Made by a program: the position numbers and the translations under genes. Positions 16,158 through 23,604 of a DNA stretch of 33,114 bases are shown here, piece after piece; position 1 is the stretch's first letter, and the number at the start of each line of letters is the position of its first letter. The stretch covers positions 1 through 33,114 of the forward strand of contig NZ_JAGQEG010000066.1 of the NCBI RefSeq assembly GCF_018305005.1, given 5' to 3'. The DNA comes from Collimonas silvisoli. Lineage in GTDB: Bacteria > Pseudomonadota > Gammaproteobacteria > Burkholderiales > Burkholderiaceae_D. A model generated the notes under the pieces. The model was given only the letters and a program-made list of their open reading frames with translations, was not told where the DNA came from and made no database searches.

Positions 16158-16553
16158 ATGCCATTCAATAAACTATATGCATTTTTTAACAAGCATCGTC
16201 GCGCCGCAGCCAACGATAATCACGCGACAGATTTGCCTTATCGTATCGTGACCACCTGCCGTAATTCGGAAGTGGCCAAGCTCGAAGAGCTGATGCGCAA
16301 GCTGCTGTCGGCCTATAACGTGACTTATCAGGGCAACCAGCCTGCGGTGCAGGCGCATCTGACCAGTATCACGGTGGAAGTGATGTGCTCGGTGCGCGAA
16401 CGCGGCGGACTGGTGCAATTGGTAACCCGTCTGGCACAGGAAATCAGCGTCCGTAGCGTGCGTTGGGAAAGTATCCCCCAGCGTTCGGCACGGGCTGTCC
16501 AGGCCAAGCCCGCATCTCGCGCCGCGCACGCCGCCACGGCGTTGCCGGCATAA
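16158..16553 (+). CDS. Freestanding MgtC C-terminal (ACT-like) domain protein
   Basis: A 131-residue soluble protein. Residues about 27-110 resemble the cytoplasmic C-terminal domain of MgtC, the virulence and low-Mg2+ survival membrane protein. Shared landmarks are YRIVTTC near the start, two hydrophobic helices, a YQG turn, a beta strand SITVEV and the closing VRSVRWE strand. The hydrophobic N-terminal half of MgtC is absent, and no membrane helix or signal is visible. The ATG at 16158 has AAGGAA six bases upstream. The C-terminal tail is Ala-rich and low in complexity. It sits behind a long structured leader and is followed by a small ORF with its own AGGAG three bases after the stop. By analogy it could bind a ligand or modulate a partner protein, but the function is unknown. 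Confidence 0.65.
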   Translation: MPFNKLYAFFNKHRRAAANDNHATDLPYRIVTTCRNSEVAKLEELMRKLLSAYNVTYQGNQPAVQAHLTSITVEVMCSVRERGGLVQLVTRLAQEISVRSVRWESIPQRSARAVQAKPASRAAHAATALPA

Positions 16554-16569
16554 ACAGGAGTTAGTGAAA

Positions 16570-16665
16570 ATGGACTGTTCCAGTTGTCCGAATTATCGGA
16601 TCAGAAAATCAGTATCGAAAAATAGTAAAGCAGTTGTGTGCCTGCATTTGTCTGACCCCGTCTAG
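16570..16665 (+). CDS. Small ORF, 31 aa, CxxC peptide
   Basis: AGGAG at 16556-16560 precedes an ATG at 16570 (or a GTG two codons earlier). The frame encodes 31 residues starting MDCSSCPNYRIRKSV, with a Cys-x-x-Cys pair that could bind metal or be redox active. It begins 16 nt after the MgtC-like gene and would be on the same transcript. Near its end it contains TCTGACCCC (16651-16659), the complement of the core of the palindromic repeat found after cysB, so the 3' part may derive from a repeat. Expression is unproven. Confidence 0.35.
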   Translation: MDCSSCPNYRIRKSVSKNSKAVVCLHLSDPV

Positions 16666-16838
16666 CCATCCTCACTTTTCCGGTGTCGATTGGCCAGGCT
16701 GGACAGCTTGCAATCGACTGGCGGAATCTCTTCGTCGCAGTCGTCCGTGCCATTGCCGGCACGCCGCGCCACCGCTTTACATGTTGAACCTGCTTCGCGC
16801 AAAGCTGCGAACGAAGCACCGCATGAAAAGGTGAAATG

Positions 16839-17066
16839 ATGACCATCAAAACACTACTGGGTATTGCACCCGGCAACCGCAGCAATCGTGGCAGCGGCGG
16901 CACAGGCAACTGGACGTTCGGCTGGACGCCAAGCCAGGCGTCGGCGCTTTCCGGCAATGCGAAGGCAAAAAATATTAAGCGCGATATCAAGCGTGATACT
17001 GGCCGAAACGAGCGCCAAGTCGGCGTGTACGGTGTGCTGGCGACAGGTAGCGTCACCGGCCGCTGA
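16839..17066 (+). CDS. Hypothetical 75-aa Gly/Asn-rich basic protein
   Basis: Not recognised. AAAAGG about 8 nt upstream supports the second of two adjacent ATGs. After a short N-terminal helix-like stretch (MTIKTLLGI), the protein has a Gly/Ser/Asn-rich segment (GNRSNRGSGGTGNWTFGW) and then a very basic stretch (AKAKNIKRDIKRDTGRN), so it may bind nucleic acid or be disordered. A competing frame at 16864-17097 lacks a ribosome site. It is preceded by about 170 nt without a gene that contain a small CTTCG/CGAAG stem near 16795-16820. Confidence 0.45.
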   Translation: MTIKTLLGIAPGNRSNRGSGGTGNWTFGWTPSQASALSGNAKAKNIKRDIKRDTGRNERQVGVYGVLATGSVTGR

Positions 17067-17209
17067 GCGCGATCTTGTCATCGTAATAGTGACTTAAAGG
17101 CTGTCCCTGTCGCCGTTTCCTATGGCGGCAAGGCGCTGGTTATTTGAATGCGATAGTTCTTCGGTTTTACCGCATCAGCGGAGCCGATGTCGCAGGTAAG
17201 GAGTAAAAA

Positions 17210-17386
17210 ATGAAATGGGAATTTTTGAATAAGAGAGTTGCGGTATTTCTGGTATTGACTATGGTTGCTGCCGGCTTGGTCAGCTGGATTAATGTCTTGT
17301 CGCCTGAAGACCATCCGGATCAATCCGCTCCGGTTCTGGAAAAAGCACTGGCGTCACCGGCGCACGTCAAACCGTTCGTGCGCTAA
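17210..17386 (+). CDS. Small single-pass membrane protein, 58 aa
   Basis: A strong AAGGAG at 17198-17203 stands six bases before the ATG. The 58-residue product has a basic N-terminus (MKWEFLNKRV), one hydrophobic helix at about residues 10-30 and a polar, Pro/Ala/Asp-containing tail ending KPFVR, so an inner-membrane protein with an N-in orientation is likely. The tail could be periplasmic. It ends 28 nt before the convergent cobA stop. It is the last of the small genes behind the MgtC-like gene. It is not recognised; the size and topology recall small regulatory membrane peptides, but no homology is claimed. Confidence 0.55.
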   Translation: MKWEFLNKRVAVFLVLTMVAAGLVSWINVLSPEDHPDQSAPVLEKALASPAHVKPFVR

Positions 17387-17414
17387 ACGCATATCTCCGA
17401 CAAGCGGTAAAGAA

Positions 17415-18200
17415 TCAAGCCGCGTTCTGGCTATCGTGCTGCTCGACGACCTCAAGTGGCTGATGCGCACGGCTGGCCAATGCCTCGCCGATCATTACCA
17501 GCACCGGGCCTTCGCACTGCTGCAAGCCGGATTCAAGCTGATCCAGCCGCAAACGCTGGATGCGCTGATTGTCGCGGCTGCAGTTTTCCACCACCACCAC
17601 CGGCGTCGAGGCGGCGCGGCCCTGTGCCAGCAGACGCTGCGCGGTAGCCGCCGCTTCGCGGCCGCCCATGTATTGCACCAGCGTGTCGCAGGATGGGATA
17701 TTGACCTGGTCCGATTCGCCCGGAGCGGTGCTTGACGTAAAGAAAGCAACGCTGCGCGCCACGCCGCGTTTGGTCAAAGGCTGCTGCGAAGTTGCCGCTG
17801 CCGCCAGCGCAGCGCTGATGCCGGGCACTACCTCAGCTTCGATGCCATGCTGCTCCAGTGCCCGCAGTTCTTCATCGGCGCGGCCGAACAGCATCGGGTC
17901 GCCACCTTTCAGACGCACTACCACGGCGTATTTGCGTGCATTGTCGACCATTTGCTTGTTGATGAACTGCTGTGCGGTGGACAGCTTGCCGCAACGCTTG
18001 CCGACGGCGATTTTCAAGGCTTGCGGGCACAGTGCGAGCATTTCTTCAGTGACCAGCGCGTCATGCAAGACGACGTCGGCTTGCGCCAGCAATCTGGCGC
18101 CGCGCACGGTAATCAAATCGGCCGCGCCTGGGCCGGCGCCGATCAGATAGACCTTGCCGCAGGTATTTGCTGATTTACTGCTGGAGTGAGTAGCTTGCAT
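17415..18200 (-). CDS. cobA: Uroporphyrinogen-III C-methyltransferase
   Basis: Uses two S-adenosylmethionines to turn uroporphyrinogen III into precorrin-2, the branch point to siroheme. The 261-residue single-domain SUMT has the family motifs VYLIGAGPGAADLITVRGARLL at 17-38, VVRLKGGDPMLFGR at about 94-107 and VVPGISAALAAAATSQQPLTKRG. The dehydrogenase/chelatase half of a full CysG is missing, so those steps must come from other proteins, perhaps the nearby CbiX. The ATG at 18200 is preferred to a TTG at 18215. It is the last gene of the leftward cys run, 40 nt after cysN, supplying the cofactor for CysI. Confidence 0.94.
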   Translation of the reverse strand: MQATHSSSKSANTCGKVYLIGAGPGAADLITVRGARLLAQADVVLHDALVTEEMLALCPQALKIAVGKRCGKLSTAQQFINKQMVDNARKYAVVVRLKGGDPMLFGRADEELRALEQHGIEAEVVPGISAALAAAATSQQPLTKRGVARSVAFFTSSTAPGESDQVNIPSCDTLVQYMGGREAAATAQRLLAQGRAASTPVVVVENCSRDNQRIQRLRLDQLESGLQQCEGPVLVMIGEALASRAHQPLEVVEQHDSQNAA

Positions 18201-18240
18201 GGCTTGCCTATCCAATCTATTGCTGTCAGTCGAGCCCGGG

Positions 18241-19554
18241 TTATAGCCGAATCATGCCGGCGGCGACGGTCTGGTGGGTTACTTCGTCAATCAGGATGAA
18301 GGCGCCGGTAGCGCGGATCGCATCGTAGGAATCGGCAGCGATGGCTTGCTGCAGATTGAGCGATACACGGGCGATGTCGTTCAGCTTGAGCGACTCAGCC
18401 GGACGCCTTTCCTGGGTGTTGATATCGAGCAGCGTATCCACTTGGGTCACGCGTGCGGCGACTTGCTTGGTGCTGTGCTTCATCCAGTATTTGCGGCGCG
18501 GATCGAGTGCGTCTTCCGACAGCCAGCAAAGATCTGCGCTGACGGTTTTCAGCAAAGCCGGAGCACGTTCGACCGAGGTCAGCATGTCGCCGCGCGAAAT
18601 GTCCAGGTATTCGTCCAGCAGCAAGGTCACGGACTGGCCGACCACGGCCGACGGCAGCGAACCTTCGAGCACCAGGATGTCCTTGACGGTAGCGCTCTGA
18701 CCGCTGGGTTGCACCACCAGCTTGTCGCCCTTGTGGACCTTGCCGGCTTCGATGCGGCCCATGTAGCCGCGGAAATCATTCGCTTCGTGGCCGTTGTGGC
18801 GCGCCACCAGCTGCACCGGAAAGCGGAACGGTTCGTCATGCGATTCGTCGTAGACGCTGAGCGATTCCAGCAACTCGATCAGGGTCGGGCCCTTATTCCA
18901 TGGCATGTTGTCACCGGCCGCCACCACGTTGTCGCCGGCCAGCGCCGACAACGGGATAGGGCGGACGTCGCGCAAGCCAAGTTGCTTGGCAAATTGCTGG
19001 TAGGCGGCAACGATGCGGTCATACACGGTCTGGTCGTAATTCACCAGATCCATCTTGTTGACGGCGACGATCACGTGCTCGATCTGCAGCAGATGAGCAA
19101 TCGTCGAATGGCGCTTGGTCTGGGTCAGCAGCTCAACGCTGCCGTCGTCGCCCAGCTTCACTTTGGAGACGTCGATCAGGATGATGACCGCATCCGCAGT
19201 CGAGGCGCCGGTCACCATATTGCGCGTGTATTGCTCGTGGCCCGGGGTGTCGGCGATGATGAATTTGCGCTTCGGCGTGGCGAAATAACGATAAGCGACG
19301 TCGATTGTGATGCCTTGTTCGCGTTCGGCTTCCAGGCCGTCGGTCAGCAGCGACAGGTCGATCGTGTCACCTACCGTGCGTTTGTGTTTGGCGCGTGAGA
19401 TAGCATCCAGCTGATCGGCAAAAATGCCCTTGCTGTCAAACAGCAGGCGGCCGATCAGCGTGCTTTTGCCATCGTCTACCGAACCGGCGGTAATGAAACG
19501 CAACAGGCCGCGCTCCAGCGGTGCTTCAACAGCTTTTGTTACAACGGCATTCAT
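18241..19554 (-). CDS. cysN: Sulfate adenylyltransferase large subunit (GTPase) CysN
   Basis: GTPase subunit that couples GTP hydrolysis to APS formation by CysD. The 437-residue protein has the P-loop GSVDDGKST at 24-32, DTPGH at 102-106 and NKMD at 166-169, followed by two beta-barrel domains of the elongation-factor type. There is no C-terminal APS-kinase (CysC) extension, in line with a CysH that reduces APS directly. Its ATG overlaps the cysD stop by one base (TAATG), ensuring coupled synthesis of the heterodimer. Confidence 0.96.
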   Translation of the reverse strand: MNAVVTKAVEAPLERGLLRFITAGSVDDGKSTLIGRLLFDSKGIFADQLDAISRAKHKRTVGDTIDLSLLTDGLEAEREQGITIDVAYRYFATPKRKFIIADTPGHEQYTRNMVTGASTADAVIILIDVSKVKLGDDGSVELLTQTKRHSTIAHLLQIEHVIVAVNKMDLVNYDQTVYDRIVAAYQQFAKQLGLRDVRPIPLSALAGDNVVAAGDNMPWNKGPTLIELLESLSVYDESHDEPFRFPVQLVARHNGHEANDFRGYMGRIEAGKVHKGDKLVVQPSGQSATVKDILVLEGSLPSAVVGQSVTLLLDEYLDISRGDMLTSVERAPALLKTVSADLCWLSEDALDPRRKYWMKHSTKQVAARVTQVDTLLDINTQERRPAESLKLNDIARVSLNLQQAIAADSYDAIRATGAFILIDEVTHQTVAAGMIRL

Positions 19555-20489
19555 TAGAAATATCCTTCTTTTTTGCGTTTTTCCATCGAGGCTTCCGAGG
19601 TCTGGTCGTCCATCCGGGTAGCGCCGCGTTCGGTGATCTGGGTCACTGCAGTCTCAGCGATGATGGCTTCGACGGTTGCTGCATCGGACGCCACCGGGCA
19701 GGTGCAGGAAATATCGCCGACGGTACGGAAGCGCACTTCGCGCAGTTCCACGGTCTCGCCTTCTTTCGCCGGCGTCAGGTCGGTCAGCGGCACCAGCAGG
19801 CCGTTGCGCGGGATCACCTGGCGTTGATGGGCGAAATAAATCGGTGGCAGTTCCAGTTTTTCACGGGCGATGTATTGCCAGACATCCAGCTCGGTCCAGT
19901 TGGAAATCGGGAATACCCGCATGTTTTCGCCTGGGTGAACGCGGGTGTTGTACAGATCCCAGAGTTCCGGGCGCTGTGCTTTCGGATTCCATTGGCCGAA
20001 TTCGTCGCGGAACGAAAAGATACGTTCCTTGGCGCGTGCCTTTTCTTCATCGCGACGGGCGCCGCCGATGCAGGCGTCGAATTTGTGTTCAGCGATGGTT
20101 TCCAGCAAGGTCACCGCCTGCGCGGCATTGCGCGAATCGGTTTGCGGGTTGCGCAGCCGCACTGTGCCGCGCTTGATCGAATCCTCGACCGAACCGACGA
20201 TCAGGCGTTCGCCCAGTTCCGCCACGCGCTTGTCGCGGAAAGTGATGACTTCTTCGAAATTGTGGCCGGTGTCGATATGCACCAGCGGGAAAGGGAATTT
20301 GCCCGGGCGGAAAGCTTTTTCTGCAATCCGCAACAGCACCACGGAATCCTTGCCGCCTGAGAACAGCAGTGCAGGATTGCTGCACTCGGCTGCCACTTCA
20401 CGCATGATGTGGATCGCTTCCGATTCCAGCCAGTCCAGATGACGATTGGCGGCTTTGTCCAGGAAAAAAATTTCAACAACTGTGTTCAT
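19554..20489 (-). CDS. cysD: Sulfate adenylyltransferase small subunit CysD
   Basis: Catalytic subunit of ATP sulfurylase, forming adenosine 5'-phosphosulfate from sulfate and ATP. The 311-residue protein has the PP-loop SGGKDS at residues 44-49 and the family opening LDKAANRHLDWLESEAIHIMRE. The C-terminal RFRTVGDISCTCPV segment is also conserved. The ATG at 20489 gives the normal N-terminus; a TTG ten codons upstream is unlikely. It follows cysH after 42 nt and overlaps cysN by one base. Confidence 0.96.
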   Translation of the reverse strand: MNTVVEIFFLDKAANRHLDWLESEAIHIMREVAAECSNPALLFSGGKDSVVLLRIAEKAFRPGKFPFPLVHIDTGHNFEEVITFRDKRVAELGERLIVGSVEDSIKRGTVRLRNPQTDSRNAAQAVTLLETIAEHKFDACIGGARRDEEKARAKERIFSFRDEFGQWNPKAQRPELWDLYNTRVHPGENMRVFPISNWTELDVWQYIAREKLELPPIYFAHQRQVIPRNGLLVPLTDLTPAKEGETVELREVRFRTVGDISCTCPVASDAATVEAIIAETAVTQITERGATRMDDQTSEASMEKRKKEGYF

Positions 20490-20531
20490 ATCAGGTCTTG
20501 TCCGGGTCTTGTTATTCAACGATGCAATACT

Positions 20532-21284
20532 TCAGGCGTTCTGCTGAGGTTCAGCTGCGACCGATTTGATGCGGATCAATTTGCCGTCTACCACGTGCAA
20601 ACCGCATTCTTTCGAATCCGGGTTTTCCCACCACCAGCGGCCGGCGCGTACGTCTTCGCCGGGCTGGATGGCGCGGGTGCATGGTTCGCAGCCGATGGAC
20701 GGATAACCTTTGTCGTGCAGCGGATTGTACGGCACATTATTGCTGCGAATGTACTGCCAGACATCGTCCTCCGACCAGTCGGCCAGCGGATTGAATTTGG
20801 CCATGTCATGCGCTTCGTCCTGTTCCTGCACATGCAGTTCGGCACGTGTCTGCGACTGCGCGCGGCGCTGGCCGGTGATCCATGCTTTATTGCCCGCGAG
20901 AGCACGCTTCAGCGGCTCGATCTTGCGGATGCGGCAGCACTCCTTGCGCATCTCTATGCTGTCGTAAAACGCGTTCAAGCCGTTTTGTTCGACATAGGCA
21001 GCCACTGCCTCGGGTTGCGGACGATATGGCGTGACATCGTAGTGGTAGGTTTCTTTGATGCGATCCAGCATGCCCAGCGTTTCGGCATGCAAGCGCCCGG
21101 TTTCCAGCGTGAAGATGGCAATCCGGTCCTGCAATTTATTGCGCAGGATCAGGTCGGTCAGCACCATGTCTTCGGCCGCCAGGCTGGAAGCGAATACCGC
21201 CGGCGTATAGTCGGCGGCGATTTTTTCCAGCGTTGCCTTGGTGGCGGCAATCAGGTCAGGCAGAGATAAGGTCGGGCTGCTCAT
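20532..21284 (-). CDS. cysH: Adenylyl-sulfate reductase (4Fe-4S type) CysH
   Basis: Reduces APS to sulfite and AMP using thioredoxin. The 250-residue protein has the PAPS/APS reductase fold and, importantly, the iron-sulfur cysteine pattern Cys116-Cys117 and Cys199-x-x-Cys202. The C-terminal ECGLH (226-230) holds the catalytic cysteine. The extra four cysteines distinguish the bacterial APS reductases from the PAPS-specific enterobacterial enzyme, so no APS kinase should be needed. It starts 2 nt after the DUF934 stop. Confidence 0.93.
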   Translation of the reverse strand: MSSPTLSLPDLIAATKATLEKIAADYTPAVFASSLAAEDMVLTDLILRNKLQDRIAIFTLETGRLHAETLGMLDRIKETYHYDVTPYRPQPEAVAAYVEQNGLNAFYDSIEMRKECCRIRKIEPLKRALAGNKAWITGQRRAQSQTRAELHVQEQDEAHDMAKFNPLADWSEDDVWQYIRSNNVPYNPLHDKGYPSIGCEPCTRAIQPGEDVRAGRWWWENPDSKECGLHVVDGKLIRIKSVAAEPQQNA

Positions 21285-21286
21285 AA

Positions 21287-21811
21287 TTAATCCTGGGTGA
21301 CGGCTTGACGTTGCACACGACGGAACAGCGGTGTTTTCTCATCCCACGAAGTCTGGTACTTTTCCGAGAAATCGGTCAGGCCTTTGAGAGCGTCGTTGAT
21401 ATCCTTGTCGGTGCGTACCGCAAAGGCGTCGAAGCCGACTCGCTGCATGTAAAACAACTGGTCGCGCAAGACGTCGCCGATGGCGCGCAGTTCGCCCTTG
21501 TAGCCAAGGCGGGTGCGCAGGTTGTAGGCGATCGAATAACCGCGGCCGTCGGTGAATTTGGGGAAGTCGACCGCGATCAGCGCGAAATGCGCCAGATCGT
21601 CTTTCACCACATCCGCTTGCGCATCGCTGCTCAGCCATACGCCTATTTCTGCACGGTCCTGCAGCTGCGCGCGCTGCGCTGTCCAGACGCTGAACGGCAC
21701 GATCACTTTACCGGCGGGGATGCCGACGCTATCGGCGCTTTCGCCTTCGTTCAGGCGCAGTACGCTCCATTCGTCGGCGACGACCGTGCGATTTTTGATG
21801 ATATTAGACAC
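21287..21811 (-). CDS. DUF934 family protein, sulfite-reduction partner
   Basis: A 174-residue cytoplasmic protein of the DUF934 family, almost always found next to cysI and cysH in beta- and gammaproteobacteria; its biochemical role is not settled. A role in supporting electron transfer to the reductase is a common suggestion. The segment VDFPKFTDGRGYSIAYNLRTRLGYKG-LRAIGDVLRDQLFYMQRVGFDAF is the family core. The start chosen is a GTG at 21811 with GAGAGGA upstream; it overlaps the cysI 3' end by 8 nt. A longer version from 21826 lacks a ribosome site. Confidence 0.85.
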   Translation of the reverse strand: MSNIIKNRTVVADEWSVLRLNEGESADSVGIPAGKVIVPFSVWTAQRAQLQDRAEIGVWLSSDAQADVVKDDLAHFALIAVDFPKFTDGRGYSIAYNLRTRLGYKGELRAIGDVLRDQLFYMQRVGFDAFAVRTDKDINDALKGLTDFSEKYQTSWDEKTPLFRRVQRQAVTQD

Positions 21812-23498
21812 AGGCGTCCTCTCCATGGGTGTAACCCGTCGGGATCGGGCTGGCGTAAACAAATTCCTTGAACGGCGCGATACCCAGGCGCTGTACGGTA
21901 TCGATAAACAATTCTTCCTCGTTGCGTTGCTGCACATAGACTTGCAGCAGACGCTCGATGACAACCGGCATTTGCTGCGACGAGAACGATGGCCCGATGA
22001 TCTTGCCGATGCTGGTGCTGTTGCCTTGCGCGCCGCCGATGGAAACCTGGTACCACTCCGAACCGTCCTTGTCGACGCCGAGGATGCCGATGTTGCCGAC
22101 GTGATGATGACCGCAGGCGTTGATGCAGCCCGAGATATTCAATTCAATATCGCCGATATCGTGCTGGAAATCGAGGTTGTCGAATTTTTCAGCGATGGCT
22201 TGCGCAATCGGGATCGACTTGGCGTTGGCCAGCGAGCAGAAATCGCCGCCGGGGCAGCAGATGATGTCGGTCAGCAGGCCGATGTTCGGCGTCGCCAATC
22301 CCTGCGCCTTGACCGCTTGCCACACCGCGAACAACTCGCTGATCTTGACGTCGGCCAGCACCAGGTTTTGTTCGTGTGTCACACGCACTTCGCCGAAGCT
22401 GTACTGGTCGGCCAGGTCGGCCACGAAATCGAGCTGGGCGGCAGTAATGTCGCCCGGCGGCACGCCGGTCTTTTTCACCGACAGGATGACCGCAGCATAG
22501 CCGCTCACCTTGTGCGCCTTGACGTTGCGTTTGAGCCAGTTGGCGAAGGCCTTGTTGTCGGCTTTCTGTGCTTCGAATCCAGCATCGCTGGCGGCCAGTG
22601 TTTCGTATGGCGGCGGCGTGAAATATTGCGCTATCCGTTGCAGTTCTTCCACCGTCAGCGTGGCAGGACCGTCCTTGATGGCTAGCCACTCGGCTTCCAC
22701 CTGGCGCGCGAACTCTTCGGCGCCCAGCGCTTTCACCAGGATCTTGATGCGCGCCTTGTACTTATTGTCGCGGCGGCCGTGCTGGTTGTAGACGCGCAGG
22801 ACCGCTTCGAGATAGGTCAACGCGTGCTGCCACGGCAGGAATTCGCGGATCACGCTGCCGATGATAGGGGTACGGCCCATGCCGCCGCCGACCAGGAAGC
22901 GGAAGCCGATTTCGCCTTCGGCATTTTTCACCACATGCAGGCCGATGTCGTGCACGGCAGTAGCGGCGCGGTCTTGCTCGGCGCCGCTGATGGCGATCTT
23001 GAACTTGCGCGGCAGGAAGGCGAACTCCGGATGGAAGGTGCTCCATTCACGGATGATTTCGGCGTAGGGACGCGGATCGATCACTTCGTCGGCGGCAACC
23101 CCGGCCAGCTCGTCCGAAGTGGTGTTGCGGATGCAATTGCCGGAAGTCTGGATCGCATGCATTTCGACCGTTGCCAGCTCAGCCAGGATGTCTGGCGACT
23201 GTTCCAGATTGATCCAGTTGAACTGGATGTTCTGGCGCGTGGTCAGGTGGCCGTAGCCGCGGTCATACTTGCGGGCGATGTGGCCGAACATGCGCACCTG
23301 GGCCGACGACAACATGCCGTAAGGCACGGCGACGCGCAGCATGTAGGCATGACGCTGCATGTACAAGCCGTTTTGCAGACGCAGCGGCAGGAATTCTTCT
23401 TCCGTCAGCTCGTCCGACAGGCGGCGTCTTACCTGGTCGCGGTATTGTGCGACCCGTTCCTTGACTATCTGGTGATCGTATTGATCGTAGCGATACAT
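21804..23498 (-). CDS. cysI: Sulfite reductase hemoprotein (nitrite/sulfite reductase family)
   Basis: Six-electron reduction of sulfite to sulfide on a coupled siroheme-[4Fe-4S] centre. The 564-residue protein has two ferredoxin-like plus nitrite/sulfite reductase repeats. The cluster ligands are visible as Cys415-x5-Cys421 (CCPGGDFC) and Cys458-x3-Cys462 (SGCINAC), with the siroheme region around LTTRQNIQFNWI (85-96). The ribosome site AAGGAAG is clear. No CysJ flavoprotein lies nearby, so the electron donor must differ from the E. coli CysJI pair. It begins a tightly packed leftward run with DUF934, cysH, cysD, cysN and cobA. Confidence 0.94.
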   Translation of the reverse strand: MYRYDQYDHQIVKERVAQYRDQVRRRLSDELTEEEFLPLRLQNGLYMQRHAYMLRVAVPYGMLSSAQVRMFGHIARKYDRGYGHLTTRQNIQFNWINLEQSPDILAELATVEMHAIQTSGNCIRNTTSDELAGVAADEVIDPRPYAEIIREWSTFHPEFAFLPRKFKIAISGAEQDRAATAVHDIGLHVVKNAEGEIGFRFLVGGGMGRTPIIGSVIREFLPWQHALTYLEAVLRVYNQHGRRDNKYKARIKILVKALGAEEFARQVEAEWLAIKDGPATLTVEELQRIAQYFTPPPYETLAASDAGFEAQKADNKAFANWLKRNVKAHKVSGYAAVILSVKKTGVPPGDITAAQLDFVADLADQYSFGEVRVTHEQNLVLADVKISELFAVWQAVKAQGLATPNIGLLTDIICCPGGDFCSLANAKSIPIAQAIAEKFDNLDFQHDIGDIELNISGCINACGHHHVGNIGILGVDKDGSEWYQVSIGGAQGNSTSIGKIIGPSFSSQQMPVVIERLLQVYVQQRNEEELFIDTVQRLGIAPFKEFVYASPIPTGYTHGEDACV

Positions 23499-23584
23499 CT
23501 TCGTCTTCCTTATGGGTTGTGGCCAGCGTCGTCACTCATCGTTACTCAATCCGCTCGCCACGCCTTGCTTCAAAACAGGTATCG

Positions 23585-23602
23585 GGCCGCTATCGTGCGG
23601 CC
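23585..23602. terminator. GC hairpin between TauE and cysI
   Basis: GGCCGC at 23585-23590 pairs with GCGGCC at 23597-23602 around a 6-nt loop, 2 nt past the TauE/SafE stop. No T-run follows on the minus strand, so it is at best a partial terminator or an mRNA-stabilising stem separating the transporter from cysI. Confidence 0.4.
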
Positions 23603-23604
23603 TC

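Noticed and set aside
16864-17097. Alternative 77-codon frame overlapping the Gly-rich small gene
   Set aside because: It lacks a ribosome site and is Ala/Arg-rich like a shadow frame; the 16839 frame has AAAAGG upstream.
18274-19398. 374-codon frame antisense to cysN
   Set aside because: cysN has all GTPase motifs; the opposite frame has none and no start signals.
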